A stretch of DNA of 31,244 nucleotides. Origin: AC-50 sp035640455 (lineage in GTDB: Bacteria; Actinomycetota; Thermoleophilia; Gaiellales; Gaiellaceae). The stretch is taken from contig DASQWB010000153.1 of the NCBI GenBank assembly GCA_035640455.1, positions 1-31,244 of the forward strand, read 5' to 3'. The notes under the pieces were generated by a model. That model was not told the origin of the DNA and searched no databases. It saw only the letters and a list, made by a program, of their open reading frames with translations. Positions 8,383-15,667 of this stretch are shown piece by piece. Position numbers and translations under genes: made by a program. Positions within the stretch are counted from its first letter, which is position 1. Each line of letters begins with the position of its first letter.

Positions 8383-9537
8383 GTGGGACGCTTCCGCGAG
8401 GCGCTCGCCGGCCCCGGCCTCGCCGGGATCGCCGAGATCAAGCGACGCTCGCCCTCGGCCGGCGACCTGCGGCCCGACGCCGATCCTGCCGCGCTCGCGC
8501 GGCGACTCGCGGCGGCCGGCGCGGCCGCGCTCTCCGTGCTCGTCGACGGACGTTTCGGCGGCTCGCTCGACGACCTTCGCGCCGCCCGCGCGGCCACCGA
8601 CACGCCGCTCCTCGGCAAGGGGTTCTTCCGCGGGGAGGACGACTTGCTGCGGCTGCGGGAGGCCGGCGCCGACGCGGCGCTCCTCCTCCTCCGCGACCTC
8701 GACGACGCGCGCGCCGCCGAGCTCATGCGCGCCGCCGCGGCGCTCGGGCTCGACACGCTCGTCGAGGCACATGACGCGGCGGAGCTCGAGCGGGCCGTTC
8801 GCCTTGGCGCCGACCCGATCGGGATCAACGCGCGCGACCTCGCCACGTTCGAGATCGACCGCCGGGCCCAGCTCGAGCTCGTGGCGCGGGCGCCGCGGGA
8901 TCGGGTGGTGATCGCCGAGAGTGGCGTCCACACGCGGGCCCAGGGCGCGGCGGCCGAGCTGGCCGGAGCCGACGCGATCCTCGTCGGGACGTCGCTGATG
9001 CGCGCGATCGACCCCGCCGCGAAGCTCGCGGAGCTCGTCTCGCGCCCGCTCGTCAAGGTCTGCGGCCTGACCCGAAAAGAAGACGTGGAGGTCGCGCTCG
9101 AGGCGGGCGCCGATCTCGTCGGCTTCATCCTCGCCCGCGAGACGCCGCGACGGGCGCCGCGGGTGCTCGATGCTCCGGACACGGTGTTGAGGGTCGCGGT
9201 CTTCGTGGAGGAGACCGAGGAGACCGGCGCCGACCTCGTCCAGCTCTATCGGCGCGAGAACGGCCACCGCAGCCGGGAGGCGGTGCTGCTGCGGGACGGC
9301 CGGCCCGTCGCGCGCGTGCTCGACCTGCCGTGGCAGCGCGACGACCCGGATCACCTCGCCCGCGCCGCCGCGGCGGCAGGCCGCGTCATGCTGGCCGGCG
9401 GCCTCGGCCCCGAGAACGTCGCCGAGGCGATCGCGGCCGTGCGGCCTTGGGCCGTCGACGCGAGCTCGTCACTCGAGCTCTCGCCCGGGATCAAGGATCA
9501 CGCGCGCGTGCGCGCGTACGTCGCCGCCGCGCGGTGA
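8383..9537 (+). CDS. trpCF: Indole-3-glycerol-phosphate synthase / PRAI-like fusion
   Basis: 384 residues, two (beta/alpha)8 domains. Residues 1-222 are TrpC. The usual catalytic set can be placed at E18 and K20 (IAEIKRRSPSAGD), K79 (LLGKGFF), E128 (VEAHD), N149 (IGINARDL), and E179/S180 (IAESGV). The N-terminal helix of about 40 residues found in most TrpC is absent, because the gene starts immediately after the trpD stop. Residues 223-384 resemble TrpF (PRAI): Cys227 in KVCGLT, D314 in VLD, MLAGGLGPENV and SPGIKD. However, the central part is about 20 residues short, VQLHG is VQLY, and the glycine-rich loop before FDW is missing. It would catalyse the two steps after TrpD. The PRAI activity is uncertain; in many actinobacteria PriA supplies it. 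It overlaps trpB by GTGA. Confidence 0.92.
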   Translation: MGRFREALAGPGLAGIAEIKRRSPSAGDLRPDADPAALARRLAAAGAAALSVLVDGRFGGSLDDLRAARAATDTPLLGKGFFRGEDDLLRLREAGADAALLLLRDLDDARAAELMRAAAALGLDTLVEAHDAAELERAVRLGADPIGINARDLATFEIDRRAQLELVARAPRDRVVIAESGVHTRAQGAAAELAGADAILVGTSLMRAIDPAAKLAELVSRPLVKVCGLTRKEDVEVALEAGADLVGFILARETPRRAPRVLDAPDTVLRVAVFVEETEETGADLVQLYRRENGHRSREAVLLRDGRPVARVLDLPWQRDDPDHLARAAAAAGRVMLAGGLGPENVAEAIAAVRPWAVDASSSLELSPGIKDHARVRAYVAAAR

Positions 9538-10655
9538 GCGCGACCGGTCTCTACGGGCCGTACGGGGGTCGCTACGTCCCGGAGACGCTCGTCCCCGCCC
9601 TGGACGAGCTCGAGGCCGGCTGGCGAGCGGCGCTCGCCGACGAGAGCTTCCTCGCCGAGCTCGACCGGCTCGGGCGCACGTACGCCGGCCGTCCGACGCC
9701 GCTGACGCGCGCCGAGCGGTTCGCGCCCGACAAGCGGCTCTACCTGAAGCGCGAGGATCTCCTGCACACGGGCGCGCACAAGCTGAACAACGCGCTCGGG
9801 CAGGCGGAGCTCGCGCGGCGGCTCGGCAAGCGGCGGATCGTCGCCGAGACCGGCGCCGGCCAGCACGGCGTGGCGGCCGCGACGGTGTGCGCGCGCTTCG
9901 GCTTCGAGTGCGTCGTCTACATGGGCTCCGAGGACATGCGGCGCCAACGGCCGAACGTCGAGCGGATGGGGCTGCTCGGAGCGGAGGTGCGGCCGGTCGA
10001 ATTCGGGACGCGGACGCTCAAGGAGGCGACGAGCGAGGCGATCCGCGACTGGATCACGAACGTCGAGACGACGCACTACCTGATCGGCTCGTGCGTCGGT
10101 CCGCACCCGTACCCGGTGATCGTCCGCGAACTCCAGGCGGTGATCGGCCGGGAGGCGCGGGAGCAGCTGCTCGCCGCGGAGGGCCGGCTGCCCGAGGTCG
10201 TCGTCGCCTGCGTCGGCGGCGGGTCGAACGCGATCGGGATCTTCGCGGGCTTCCTCGACGACTCCGAGGTGCGGCTCGTCGGCGTCGAGGCCGCTGGCGC
10301 CGCCTCGCTCGGCACCGGCCGGGCCGGCGTCCTCCACGGCGCTCGCTCGTCGCTCCTCGCCGACGAGGACGGCCAGGTCCTCGACGCCCACTCGATCTCC
10401 GCGGGCCTCGACTACCCAGGCGTGGGGCCCGAGCACGCGTTCCTGCGCGACAGCGGCCGCGCCGAGTACGTCGGCGCGGCCGACGAGGAGGCGCTGGCCG
10501 CGTTCCGCGACCTCGCGCGCACGGAGGGGATCATCCCGGCCCTCGAGCCTGCCCACGCGCTCGCGCGCGCGCGCGAGCTCGACGAGAAGCTCGTCCTCGT
10601 CTGCCTGTCCGGCCGCGGCGACAAGGATCTCGCGGAAGTGCTCGCCGCCGAGTGA
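9534..10655 (+). CDS. trpB: Tryptophan synthase beta subunit
   Basis: PLP enzyme that joins indole (from TrpA) with serine to make tryptophan. 373 residues. It opens with GLYGPYGGRYVPETL. PLP Lys is K83 in LLHTGAHKLNNALGQ; the phosphate-binding loop is CVGGGSNAIGIF. The HSISAGLDYPGVGPEH and LSGRGDKD signatures of the TrpB1 type are complete. GTG at 9534 overlaps the trpCF stop (GTGA), and its own stop overlaps the next GTG in the same way. Its partner trpA is not next to it but 2.2 kb downstream, separated by a kinase-like gene and a convergent secreted-protein gene. Confidence 0.97.
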   Translation: MSATGLYGPYGGRYVPETLVPALDELEAGWRAALADESFLAELDRLGRTYAGRPTPLTRAERFAPDKRLYLKREDLLHTGAHKLNNALGQAELARRLGKRRIVAETGAGQHGVAAATVCARFGFECVVYMGSEDMRRQRPNVERMGLLGAEVRPVEFGTRTLKEATSEAIRDWITNVETTHYLIGSCVGPHPYPVIVRELQAVIGREAREQLLAAEGRLPEVVVACVGGGSNAIGIFAGFLDDSEVRLVGVEAAGAASLGTGRAGVLHGARSSLLADEDGQVLDAHSISAGLDYPGVGPEHAFLRDSGRAEYVGAADEEALAAFRDLARTEGIIPALEPAHALARARELDEKLVLVCLSGRGDKDLAEVLAAE

Positions 10656-11260
10656 ACGCGGACCGCCTTTGGCAGGACTGCGCGGGCTGCGGCGCGCTCG
10701 GGCTCGAGGCACGCGCCGAATACAGCGACACGGTCGTCACCTGCCTGAGCTGCGGGCACGAGGAGCGGCGCCGGCGGCTGCCGTTCTTCTCCGTCAGCGG
10801 CGCGACCTGCACCGGCAAGTCGAGCGTCTGCAGGCGGCTCTGGAAGCTGCTGCCCGAGTGCGTCGCCCTCGACGGCGACCTGCTCTGGGACGCGGCGCTT
10901 TGGGATGCGCCTGGGGTCTTCTACGCACGGTGGCTCGGGGTCGCCGCCCAGATCTCGCAGGCCGGCCGCCCGGTCGTCCTCTGCACGGCCGCCATCCCGC
11001 AGGCGTGGGAGGAGTCGCCGTCTCGGATCCTTGTCGCGGACGTGCACATGCTCACGCTCGTCTGCGACGAGGACGTGCTGCTCGAGCGTCTCCGCGGGCG
11101 CGGCCGCCCACCCGATCCCAAGGCGCCCGTCGAGGAGACGCTGAGCTTCAACCGCTGGCTGCGCGCGAACGTCGAGCCGGCGTTCGACACGACCTCGGCC
11201 TCGCCGGACGACACCGCCGCGCAGGTCGCGGCCTGGGTGCGGGGGCGACTGACGGGATAG
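10652..11260 (+). CDS. Zinc-ribbon plus P-loop nucleotide-binding protein (kinase-like)
   Basis: 202 residues. An N-terminal CxxC...CxxC zinc ribbon (C10, C13, C31, C34) is followed directly by a Walker A loop (GATCTGKSS, G50-S58) and a compact kinase-like domain. That domain has CVALDGDLLWD, probably an acceptor or Walker B-like aspartate pair, and a C-terminal LRGRGRPPDP lid-like arginine stretch. The fold pattern suggests a small-molecule or nucleotide kinase; the substrate is unknown. The start GTG overlaps the trpB stop, so it is translated with the trp enzymes, and the operon ends right after it at a strong hairpin. A link to tryptophan metabolism is suggested by position only. Confidence 0.8.
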   Translation: MNADRLWQDCAGCGALGLEARAEYSDTVVTCLSCGHEERRRRLPFFSVSGATCTGKSSVCRRLWKLLPECVALDGDLLWDAALWDAPGVFYARWLGVAAQISQAGRPVVLCTAAIPQAWEESPSRILVADVHMLTLVCDEDVLLERLRGRGRPPDPKAPVEETLSFNRWLRANVEPAFDTTSASPDDTAAQVAAWVRGRLTG

Positions 11261-11262
11261 TC

Positions 11263-11293
11263 GTCGGGGCGGAGGCGTCGCCTCCGCCCCGAC
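11263..11293. terminator. Strong hairpin terminator between convergent genes
   Basis: A perfect 14-bp stem: 11263-11276 pairs with 11280-11293 around a three-base loop (GTC). It starts three bases after the kinase-like gene stop and ends six bases before the stop of the convergent secreted BNR gene, so it can end transcription from both sides. There is no clear T-run, as often in GC-rich actinobacteria. Confidence 0.8.
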
Positions 11294-11299
11294 GGGCGA

Positions 11300-12787
11300 T
11301 TACGGACAGTTGCCGTTGCCGATCAGGCGCGGCCCGCCGTTCTGGCGGATGAAGAGCGGCCGTGCGGTGGGCAGCGGGCCGCCGGTCGTCGGTTCGGTCA
11401 ACCTGGTATCCCCGGTCGCGATCAACACGCAGCCGTGGGCGTCGAGGACGTTGGTGAAGTAGTCGCCGAGTCGCCGGTCCTGGCCGGTCGCGACGCAGGT
11501 CGTGCCGCCCTGGCAGACCCAGCCGATGTGCACCACGCGACCTGCAGCGTCGACGATCGACTTCTGCGGCGACTTGCCGGCGGAGTTCGTGATCGACGCC
11601 TCCATCACGTGGATGTGACCGGTCTGGCAGTCGAGGTCGGGCATGCCGTCCTGCGGCTCGGTCTGGTACCAGACGACCGAGACCTTCCCGGCCGAGCCCG
11701 CCGCGACCCACGGCCACAGCACCCGCGTTCCCGGATGCGCGACGGTGACGGGCGCCGACCACGTCTGGCCGAGGTCCTTGGTCGAGACCATCATGATCGA
11801 GTTCGGGCCCGGAGTCCGGGCGCCGTCGCAGCCGCCACTCGTGCCGGCCTGACGGTCGTCCGTGTCCCAGACGACGTAGACCGTCCCCACCGCGTCGATC
11901 GCGATCGCCGGCCAGTGCGCGTACATCGACGTGCCGCGCACCGCCTCGTGCGGCGTGAACGTCGAGCCGCCGGCCGGCAGGGTGCTGATCCCGACGCCGA
12001 AGCTGCCGTCGCCGTGGTCGAAGATCGCCGGCTCGACGAGCGCCCCGTTCAGCCGGTCGTAGTAGAGCTTGCCGAAGCCGGTGAACGAGCCGCCGTCCGG
12101 GAGCGAGCCGTTGTCGGGGATCCCGGTGAGGCTGCAGGTGTTGCCGCCGTCGTTCGAGACGAACACCTGGTGGCCGCTGCCACTCCCTTCGACCGTGTCG
12201 GTGGCCATGAACACCTGCTCGGCCTTGCCACCGGCGAGCCACGGCCGGTCGCCGTCGTGGCAGTCGGCGTTCCCCTTGTCCCACGTCTGGCCGCCGTCGA
12301 TCGACGAGAAGAGCGCGTCGTTGACGAGGTCGATGCCGGTGTTGTAGACGCGGCCGCCGGCGTCCTGGGTCAGGTCGGGGTCGCTGAACCCGGTGTTGAT
12401 CGCCGGGCTCGTCGGGCACGTGGTACCCAGGTAGCGGTCGCGGTACCAGTTCGTGCCGCCGTCGGGCGACGTCCAGATGTTCACCTGGTTGCAGTAGTTG
12501 GAGACGAAGCTGAAGTCGCCCCACGGCGAGCTGACGATCCCGTCGCGGTAGAGGTGCGTCGTGCCCTCGTGCGCGGTGTAGATCAGGCGGCCGTGCAGGG
12601 TGTCGGCGAACACCTCCGGCTCACCGCCGGCCAGCTGCTGGTCGACGTAGACGGGGGGCGCGAACGTCGGCGTAGCCGTTCCGGCGCGCACCGATCCCGG
12701 CACTGCGCCGGTCAGGACGGCGAGCGCGAGCAGGCACGCGGCCGCGAGCCAAGCTCGAGCGCCGGAAGGACGCGGTGGCAAGGCCAT
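11300..12787 (-). CDS. Secreted BNR/Asp-box (sialidase-fold) protein
   Basis: 495 residues from the ATG at 12787, chosen over upstream in-frame starts because AAAGGAG (12793-12799) is an ideal Shine-Dalgarno and a signal peptide (ARAWLAAACLLALAVLTGAV) follows directly. Asp-box motifs SPDGGTNW, SIDGGQTW, SNDGGNT and a degenerate STKDLGQTW mark a six-bladed-propeller-like exo-sialidase fold. Several Cys residues are typical of exported proteins. No intact sialidase Arg triad was recognised, so enzymatic activity is uncertain; such proteins may bind sugars or surfaces. It lies convergent to the trp operon and divergent from trpA, between trpB and trpA. Confidence 0.82.
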   Translation of the reverse strand: MALPPRPSGARAWLAAACLLALAVLTGAVPGSVRAGTATPTFAPPVYVDQQLAGGEPEVFADTLHGRLIYTAHEGTTHLYRDGIVSSPWGDFSFVSNYCNQVNIWTSPDGGTNWYRDRYLGTTCPTSPAINTGFSDPDLTQDAGGRVYNTGIDLVNDALFSSIDGGQTWDKGNADCHDGDRPWLAGGKAEQVFMATDTVEGSGSGHQVFVSNDGGNTCSLTGIPDNGSLPDGGSFTGFGKLYYDRLNGALVEPAIFDHGDGSFGVGISTLPAGGSTFTPHEAVRGTSMYAHWPAIAIDAVGTVYVVWDTDDRQAGTSGGCDGARTPGPNSIMMVSTKDLGQTWSAPVTVAHPGTRVLWPWVAAGSAGKVSVVWYQTEPQDGMPDLDCQTGHIHVMEASITNSAGKSPQKSIVDAAGRVVHIGWVCQGGTTCVATGQDRRLGDYFTNVLDAHGCVLIATGDTRLTEPTTGGPLPTARPLFIRQNGGPRLIGNGNCP

Positions 12788-12844
12788 CGAGTCTCCTTTC
12801 ACTGGGCGAGCCGGGGCCGCACCCCGGCCCTGAACCGTTCGCTC

Positions 12845-12870
12845 ATACCCCTGCGCGGCAGAAACCAAGC
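12845..12870 (-). promoter_or_regulatory. Possible stress-sigma (SigB/SigF type) promoter of the BNR gene
   Basis: On the minus strand GGGTAT (12845-12850) is preceded by GCTT (12867-12870) at a 16-base distance. This fits the GNNT-N14-16-GGGTAY pattern described for actinobacterial SigB-like factors. It would give a leader of about 50 bases ending in the Shine-Dalgarno at 12793-12799. Confidence 0.35.
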
Positions 12871-12878
12871 CCGCGGCC

Positions 12879-12884
12879 TAGGCT
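12879..12884 (+). promoter_or_regulatory. -10 box of a leaderless trpA promoter
   Basis: TAGGCT, six bases before the trpA GTG at 12891, with no Shine-Dalgarno between. It supports independent leaderless transcription of the detached trpA. Confidence 0.5.
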
Positions 12885-12890
12885 GGGACG

Positions 12891-13586
12891 GTGGCGAAGG
12901 AGCTCGTGATCTACCTCATGTGCGGCCCGGAGACGCCGGAGCTCGCCGAGGCCGCGGTCGAGGGCGGCGCGGACGTCGTCGAGCTCGGCTTCCCGTTCTC
13001 CGACCCGCTCGCCGACGGCCCGGTGATCCGGCGCGCCGCCGAGCGCGCGCTCGCGCGCGGGATGCGCACGCAGGCCTGCCTCGACTGCCTCGCCGCGACG
13101 CGGGGGCGCCTTCCCGAGATCCCGCTCGTCCCGATGACCTACTCGTCGCTCCTCGAGGCCTACGGCTGGGACCGGTTCGCGGCCGACGCCCGCGCCGCCG
13201 GCGCGACGAGCCTGATCGTCGCCGACCTGCCGGCCGGCGAGCGGCCGGAGCTCCGCCGCGTCCAGCTCGTCGCCCCCACCTCGACCGACGAGCGCCTCCG
13301 CCTCGCCGCGGCCGCCACCGACGGCTGGCTCTACCTCGTCACGGTGACGGGAACGACCGGCGCACGCGCCGAGCTCTCGCCCGCCCTCGCCAGCCTCGTC
13401 GAGCGCGCGAGGCGCGCGACAGCCCTGCCGCTCTACGCCGGCTTCGGGATCTCGACGCCCGAACAGGCGCGGGCCGCCGCCGAGCTCGCAGACGGCATCG
13501 TCGTGGGATCGCGGGCGGTCGAGGCGGCGGAGGAAGGCGCGGACGCCGTACGCGCCTACGTCGCGACGCTTCGCGAAGTCCTCTAG
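12891..13586 (+). CDS. trpA: Tryptophan synthase alpha subunit
   Basis: Cleaves indole-3-glycerol phosphate to indole for TrpB. 231 residues, about 30 fewer than usual, lacking the first helix and a helix near residues 115-125. The catalytic Glu and Asp lie in VVELGFPFSDPLADGPVI. IYLMCGPET replaces the usual TAGDP strand, loop 6 is TVTGTTGAR, and the phosphate-binding end has AGFGISTPEQA and VVGSRAVE. The GTG at 12891 follows TAGGCT by six bases. It is separated from the main trp operon, and its stop TAG (13584-13586) overlaps the stop of the convergent gene in the palindrome CTAG. The attenuator upstream of trpE cannot directly control it. Confidence 0.95.
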   Translation: MAKELVIYLMCGPETPELAEAAVEGGADVVELGFPFSDPLADGPVIRRAAERALARGMRTQACLDCLAATRGRLPEIPLVPMTYSSLLEAYGWDRFAADARAAGATSLIVADLPAGERPELRRVQLVAPTSTDERLRLAAAATDGWLYLVTVTGTTGARAELSPALASLVERARRATALPLYAGFGISTPEQARAAAELADGIVVGSRAVEAAEEGADAVRAYVATLREVL

Positions 13587-15229
13587 CGGATCCGCGTCGA
13601 GGCGTAGATCGCCTCGCGGAACTGCCCGCCGAACGGCTCGACGGCGAGGGCGAACACCGGCACCGGCCGGCCGCGCACGTACGAGGTCGAGACGTAGTCG
13701 CCGAGCATCCGGCCGAGGCCGGTGTCGGGCAGCCACAGCATCGACATCGGCTGGGCGTCGAGGCGGCGCGGCGCCGTCCACGAGCGGCCGCCGTTGCGCG
13801 AGGAGACGAAGGCGACGCCGATGCCGCGGCACCCCTCGTAGGAGCACGACTCGGCCAGGGTGTACGCGACCACCGCGACGCGCGCCGTCGAGCCGCCTGT
13901 CGTCGGATCGACCGCGAGCCCAGGGACGAAGGCCTGCGCGTCCGATCCCTGGCCGACGAGCGGAACGCGCTCCGGCGGCGTCCACGTAAGGCCGTCCCGG
14001 GAGCGGGAGACGACGATGTCGTCGAGCGTGCACTCGTCGCGGAAACGGCAGTCGCCCCAGGCGACGTAGATCATGCCGCCGGCGTCGACGTCGGCCGACG
14101 GCAGCGTCGGCGCGCGGATGCCGGGTATGTCCTCGGCGTGCACGCGCGCGACGCTCACCACGGGGCCGAACGTGCGGCCGCCGTCGGTCGAGCGCACCGC
14201 CTGGATCTGGCTCGCGGCGGGGTCGGCGAAGTGGTCTCCGCCGGCGGCAAGGTCGAAGACGACGACGAGCGTGCCGTCCGGCCGGACGACGGGCTGGGCG
14301 CCGTTCACGAACCCGAGCTCGGTCCGCGGCGCCGTGACCGCAGGAGCGGACCAGGAGAGGCCGCCGTCGGTCGAGCTGCGCGTCCTGATCTCGGCCGACC
14401 GCGCGTCGAGGTACGAGAGGTAGCAGCGTCCGCGGAACGGGCTCGCGAGCCCGTTGTCGCAGACGAGCCACTCCTTGTCGTCGTCCTCGGCCGGATCGCT
14501 GGCCGCGACGACCGGCGCGCCCCACGTGAAGCCGTCCCTGGAGCGGCTGACGAGCGTGCGCACGCGGAACTCCGACTCGGCGACGGTCGCGATCAGCCAG
14601 ACTCCGTGCAGCGCGTCGTAGGCGACGACGGGGTCGCTCGCGGAGGGCGCGTCGCCGTCCGGCTTCGACGCCGTCGTCAGCGACGGCAGGAAGCCGGAGC
14701 GCCAGTGGGCGCCCCCGTCCCTCGAGGTCGCGAAGCCGATCCCCGACGCGCCGCCGTCGACCATCCGGCCGGCCTGGAAGGCGGTCACGATCGTCGAGCC
14801 GACCGCGTAGCTGTCGGGCTCGACCTGCGTCTGGTGCTGGCCCTCCGCGTCGGTGAACGGGTCGCGCGAGAGCTGCCGCGTCACGATCTCGCAGCTCCGG
14901 CCGACGGCGTCGGCGAGCTCGGCCACGGCCACGTCACGGCCGGCGCCGCAGCGAACGGCGTCGCGGGCGCTGTCGTCGGAGACGGCGAGCCGGTCGCCGC
15001 CCGGACCGCCGGTGAGGACGTCGCGTCCGGGGCCGCCGTCGAGCAGGTCGGCGCCGCCGCGGCCGTCGAGCGTGTCGGCGCCCGCGCGGCCGAATATCGT
15101 GTCGGCCGCGCCGGTTCCGACCAGGCGGTCGGGCCCGAGCGTTCCCCGGATCGTGGCGGGCCGCGCGGCGCCGACCCCGAACGCGAGTACGCACACGAGG
15201 ACGAGCGCCGAAGCGGGGAGGCGACGCAC
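13583..15229 (-). CDS. Secreted protein with RTX-like repeats and BNR/sialidase-fold domain
   Basis: 548 residues from the GTG at 15229, chosen because TAACTT sits eight bases upstream and a signal peptide (SALVLVCVLAFGVGAA) follows at once; an ATG 105 bases upstream would add a non-signal tail. Residues about 26-80 carry glycine/aspartate nonapeptide-like repeats (GRAGADTLDGRGGADLLDGG), the calcium-binding hemolysin type. The rest has six Asp-boxes: SRDGGAHW, SRDGFTW, STDGGLSW, STDGGRTF, SRDGLTW and SRNGGRSW. Calcium-dependent folding after export would suit the RTX part. It shares fold type with the gene at 11300-12787, and the two flank trpA. Enzymatic activity is unproven. Confidence 0.82.
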   Translation of the reverse strand: MRRLPASALVLVCVLAFGVGAARPATIRGTLGPDRLVGTGAADTIFGRAGADTLDGRGGADLLDGGPGRDVLTGGPGGDRLAVSDDSARDAVRCGAGRDVAVAELADAVGRSCEIVTRQLSRDPFTDAEGQHQTQVEPDSYAVGSTIVTAFQAGRMVDGGASGIGFATSRDGGAHWRSGFLPSLTTASKPDGDAPSASDPVVAYDALHGVWLIATVAESEFRVRTLVSRSRDGFTWGAPVVAASDPAEDDDKEWLVCDNGLASPFRGRCYLSYLDARSAEIRTRSSTDGGLSWSAPAVTAPRTELGFVNGAQPVVRPDGTLVVVFDLAAGGDHFADPAASQIQAVRSTDGGRTFGPVVSVARVHAEDIPGIRAPTLPSADVDAGGMIYVAWGDCRFRDECTLDDIVVSRSRDGLTWTPPERVPLVGQGSDAQAFVPGLAVDPTTGGSTARVAVVAYTLAESCSYEGCRGIGVAFVSSRNGGRSWTAPRRLDAQPMSMLWLPDTGLGRMLGDYVSTSYVRGRPVPVFALAVEPFGGQFREAIYASTRIR

Positions 15230-15237
15230 CGAAAGGG

Positions 15238-15266
15238 AAGTTACTGCGCTGCGAGGGGTTGGTCGA
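15238..15266 (-). promoter_or_regulatory. Promoter of the RTX-BNR gene, leaderless
   Basis: Minus strand: TCGACC (15261-15266), a 17-base spacer, TAACTT (15238-15243), then eight bases to the GTG at 15229. There is no Shine-Dalgarno before that GTG. Confidence 0.45.
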
Positions 15267-15326
15267 GCGGTTTTCGCGCCGGTTAACCGGAGCACAACGA
15301 CCTCGGAGCGAGCAAGGAGGTCGACG

Positions 15327-15584
15327 ATGGCCAAGGATCACGGGCCGAGCATCAAGGACGACCGGCAGTACGAGGCCCTTCGCCGCCGGGGCGAGAGCAA
15401 GGAGAAGGCGGCGCGGATCGCGAACGTCGGCAGCCGCAGTCAGACTGGCCGCAAGGGCGGCCAGGCCGGGCGCTACGAGGACCGCTCGAAGGCGGATCTG
15501 CTGAAGAAGGCGCGCCAGGTCGGGATCGAGGGCCGCTCGAAGATGAGCAAGCGCGAGCTCATCAACGCGCTCCGAAACCATTGA
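15327..15584 (+). CDS. Small basic protein with Rho-N/SAP-like C-terminal motif
   Basis: 85 residues, very basic. The start ATG is preceded by AAGGAGG (15314-15320) with ideal spacing. The C-terminal half (DLLKKARQVGIEGRSKMSKR, then ELINALR) matches the helix-extended loop-helix pattern of SAP and Rho N-terminal domains, which bind nucleic acid. The N-terminal half (DRQYEALRRRGESKEKAARI, then ANVGSR) is a charged helix common in small proteins of soil bacteria annotated as plasmid-stabilisation-like or DUF7218-like. Likely a nucleoid or RNA-binding protein. It stands alone, divergent from the RTX-BNR gene. Confidence 0.85.
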   Translation: MAKDHGPSIKDDRQYEALRRRGESKEKAARIANVGSRSQTGRKGGQAGRYEDRSKADLLKKARQVGIEGRSKMSKRELINALRNH

Positions 15585-15621
15585 GAAGGCGACGCCCGCA
15601 AGGACGTGGCCGATCCGGCCC

Positions 15622-15649
15622 CCGGTGACTGTCACGTGACAGTCACCGG
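15622..15649. repeat. Perfect 28-bp palindrome upstream of the LLM oxidoreductase
   Basis: Every base from 15622 to 15635 pairs with 15649 down to 15636. It consists of two head-to-head 11-base units: GTGACTGTCAC (15625-15635) and GTGACAGTCAC (15636-15646), each itself a near-palindrome. It ends 18 bases before the GTG at 15668. It could be a cruciform or hairpin, a dimeric repressor operator, or a member of an iterated palindrome family; the same 11-mer recurs inside trpE at 5988-5998. Confidence 0.75.
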
Positions 15650-15667
15650 TGTCTCGAACGGACGGCT

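Noticed and set aside
12862..12865. GTTT as the -35 partner of GGGTAT upstream of the BNR gene
   Set aside because: The spacer is only 11 bases, too short for the SigB pattern; GCTT at 16 bases fits better and was used instead.
11435..15286. A 1283-residue plus-strand open frame
   Set aside because: It crosses trpA and the antisense of two BNR genes in wrong frames; composition is Arg/Val/Ala/Asp-biased with no domain.
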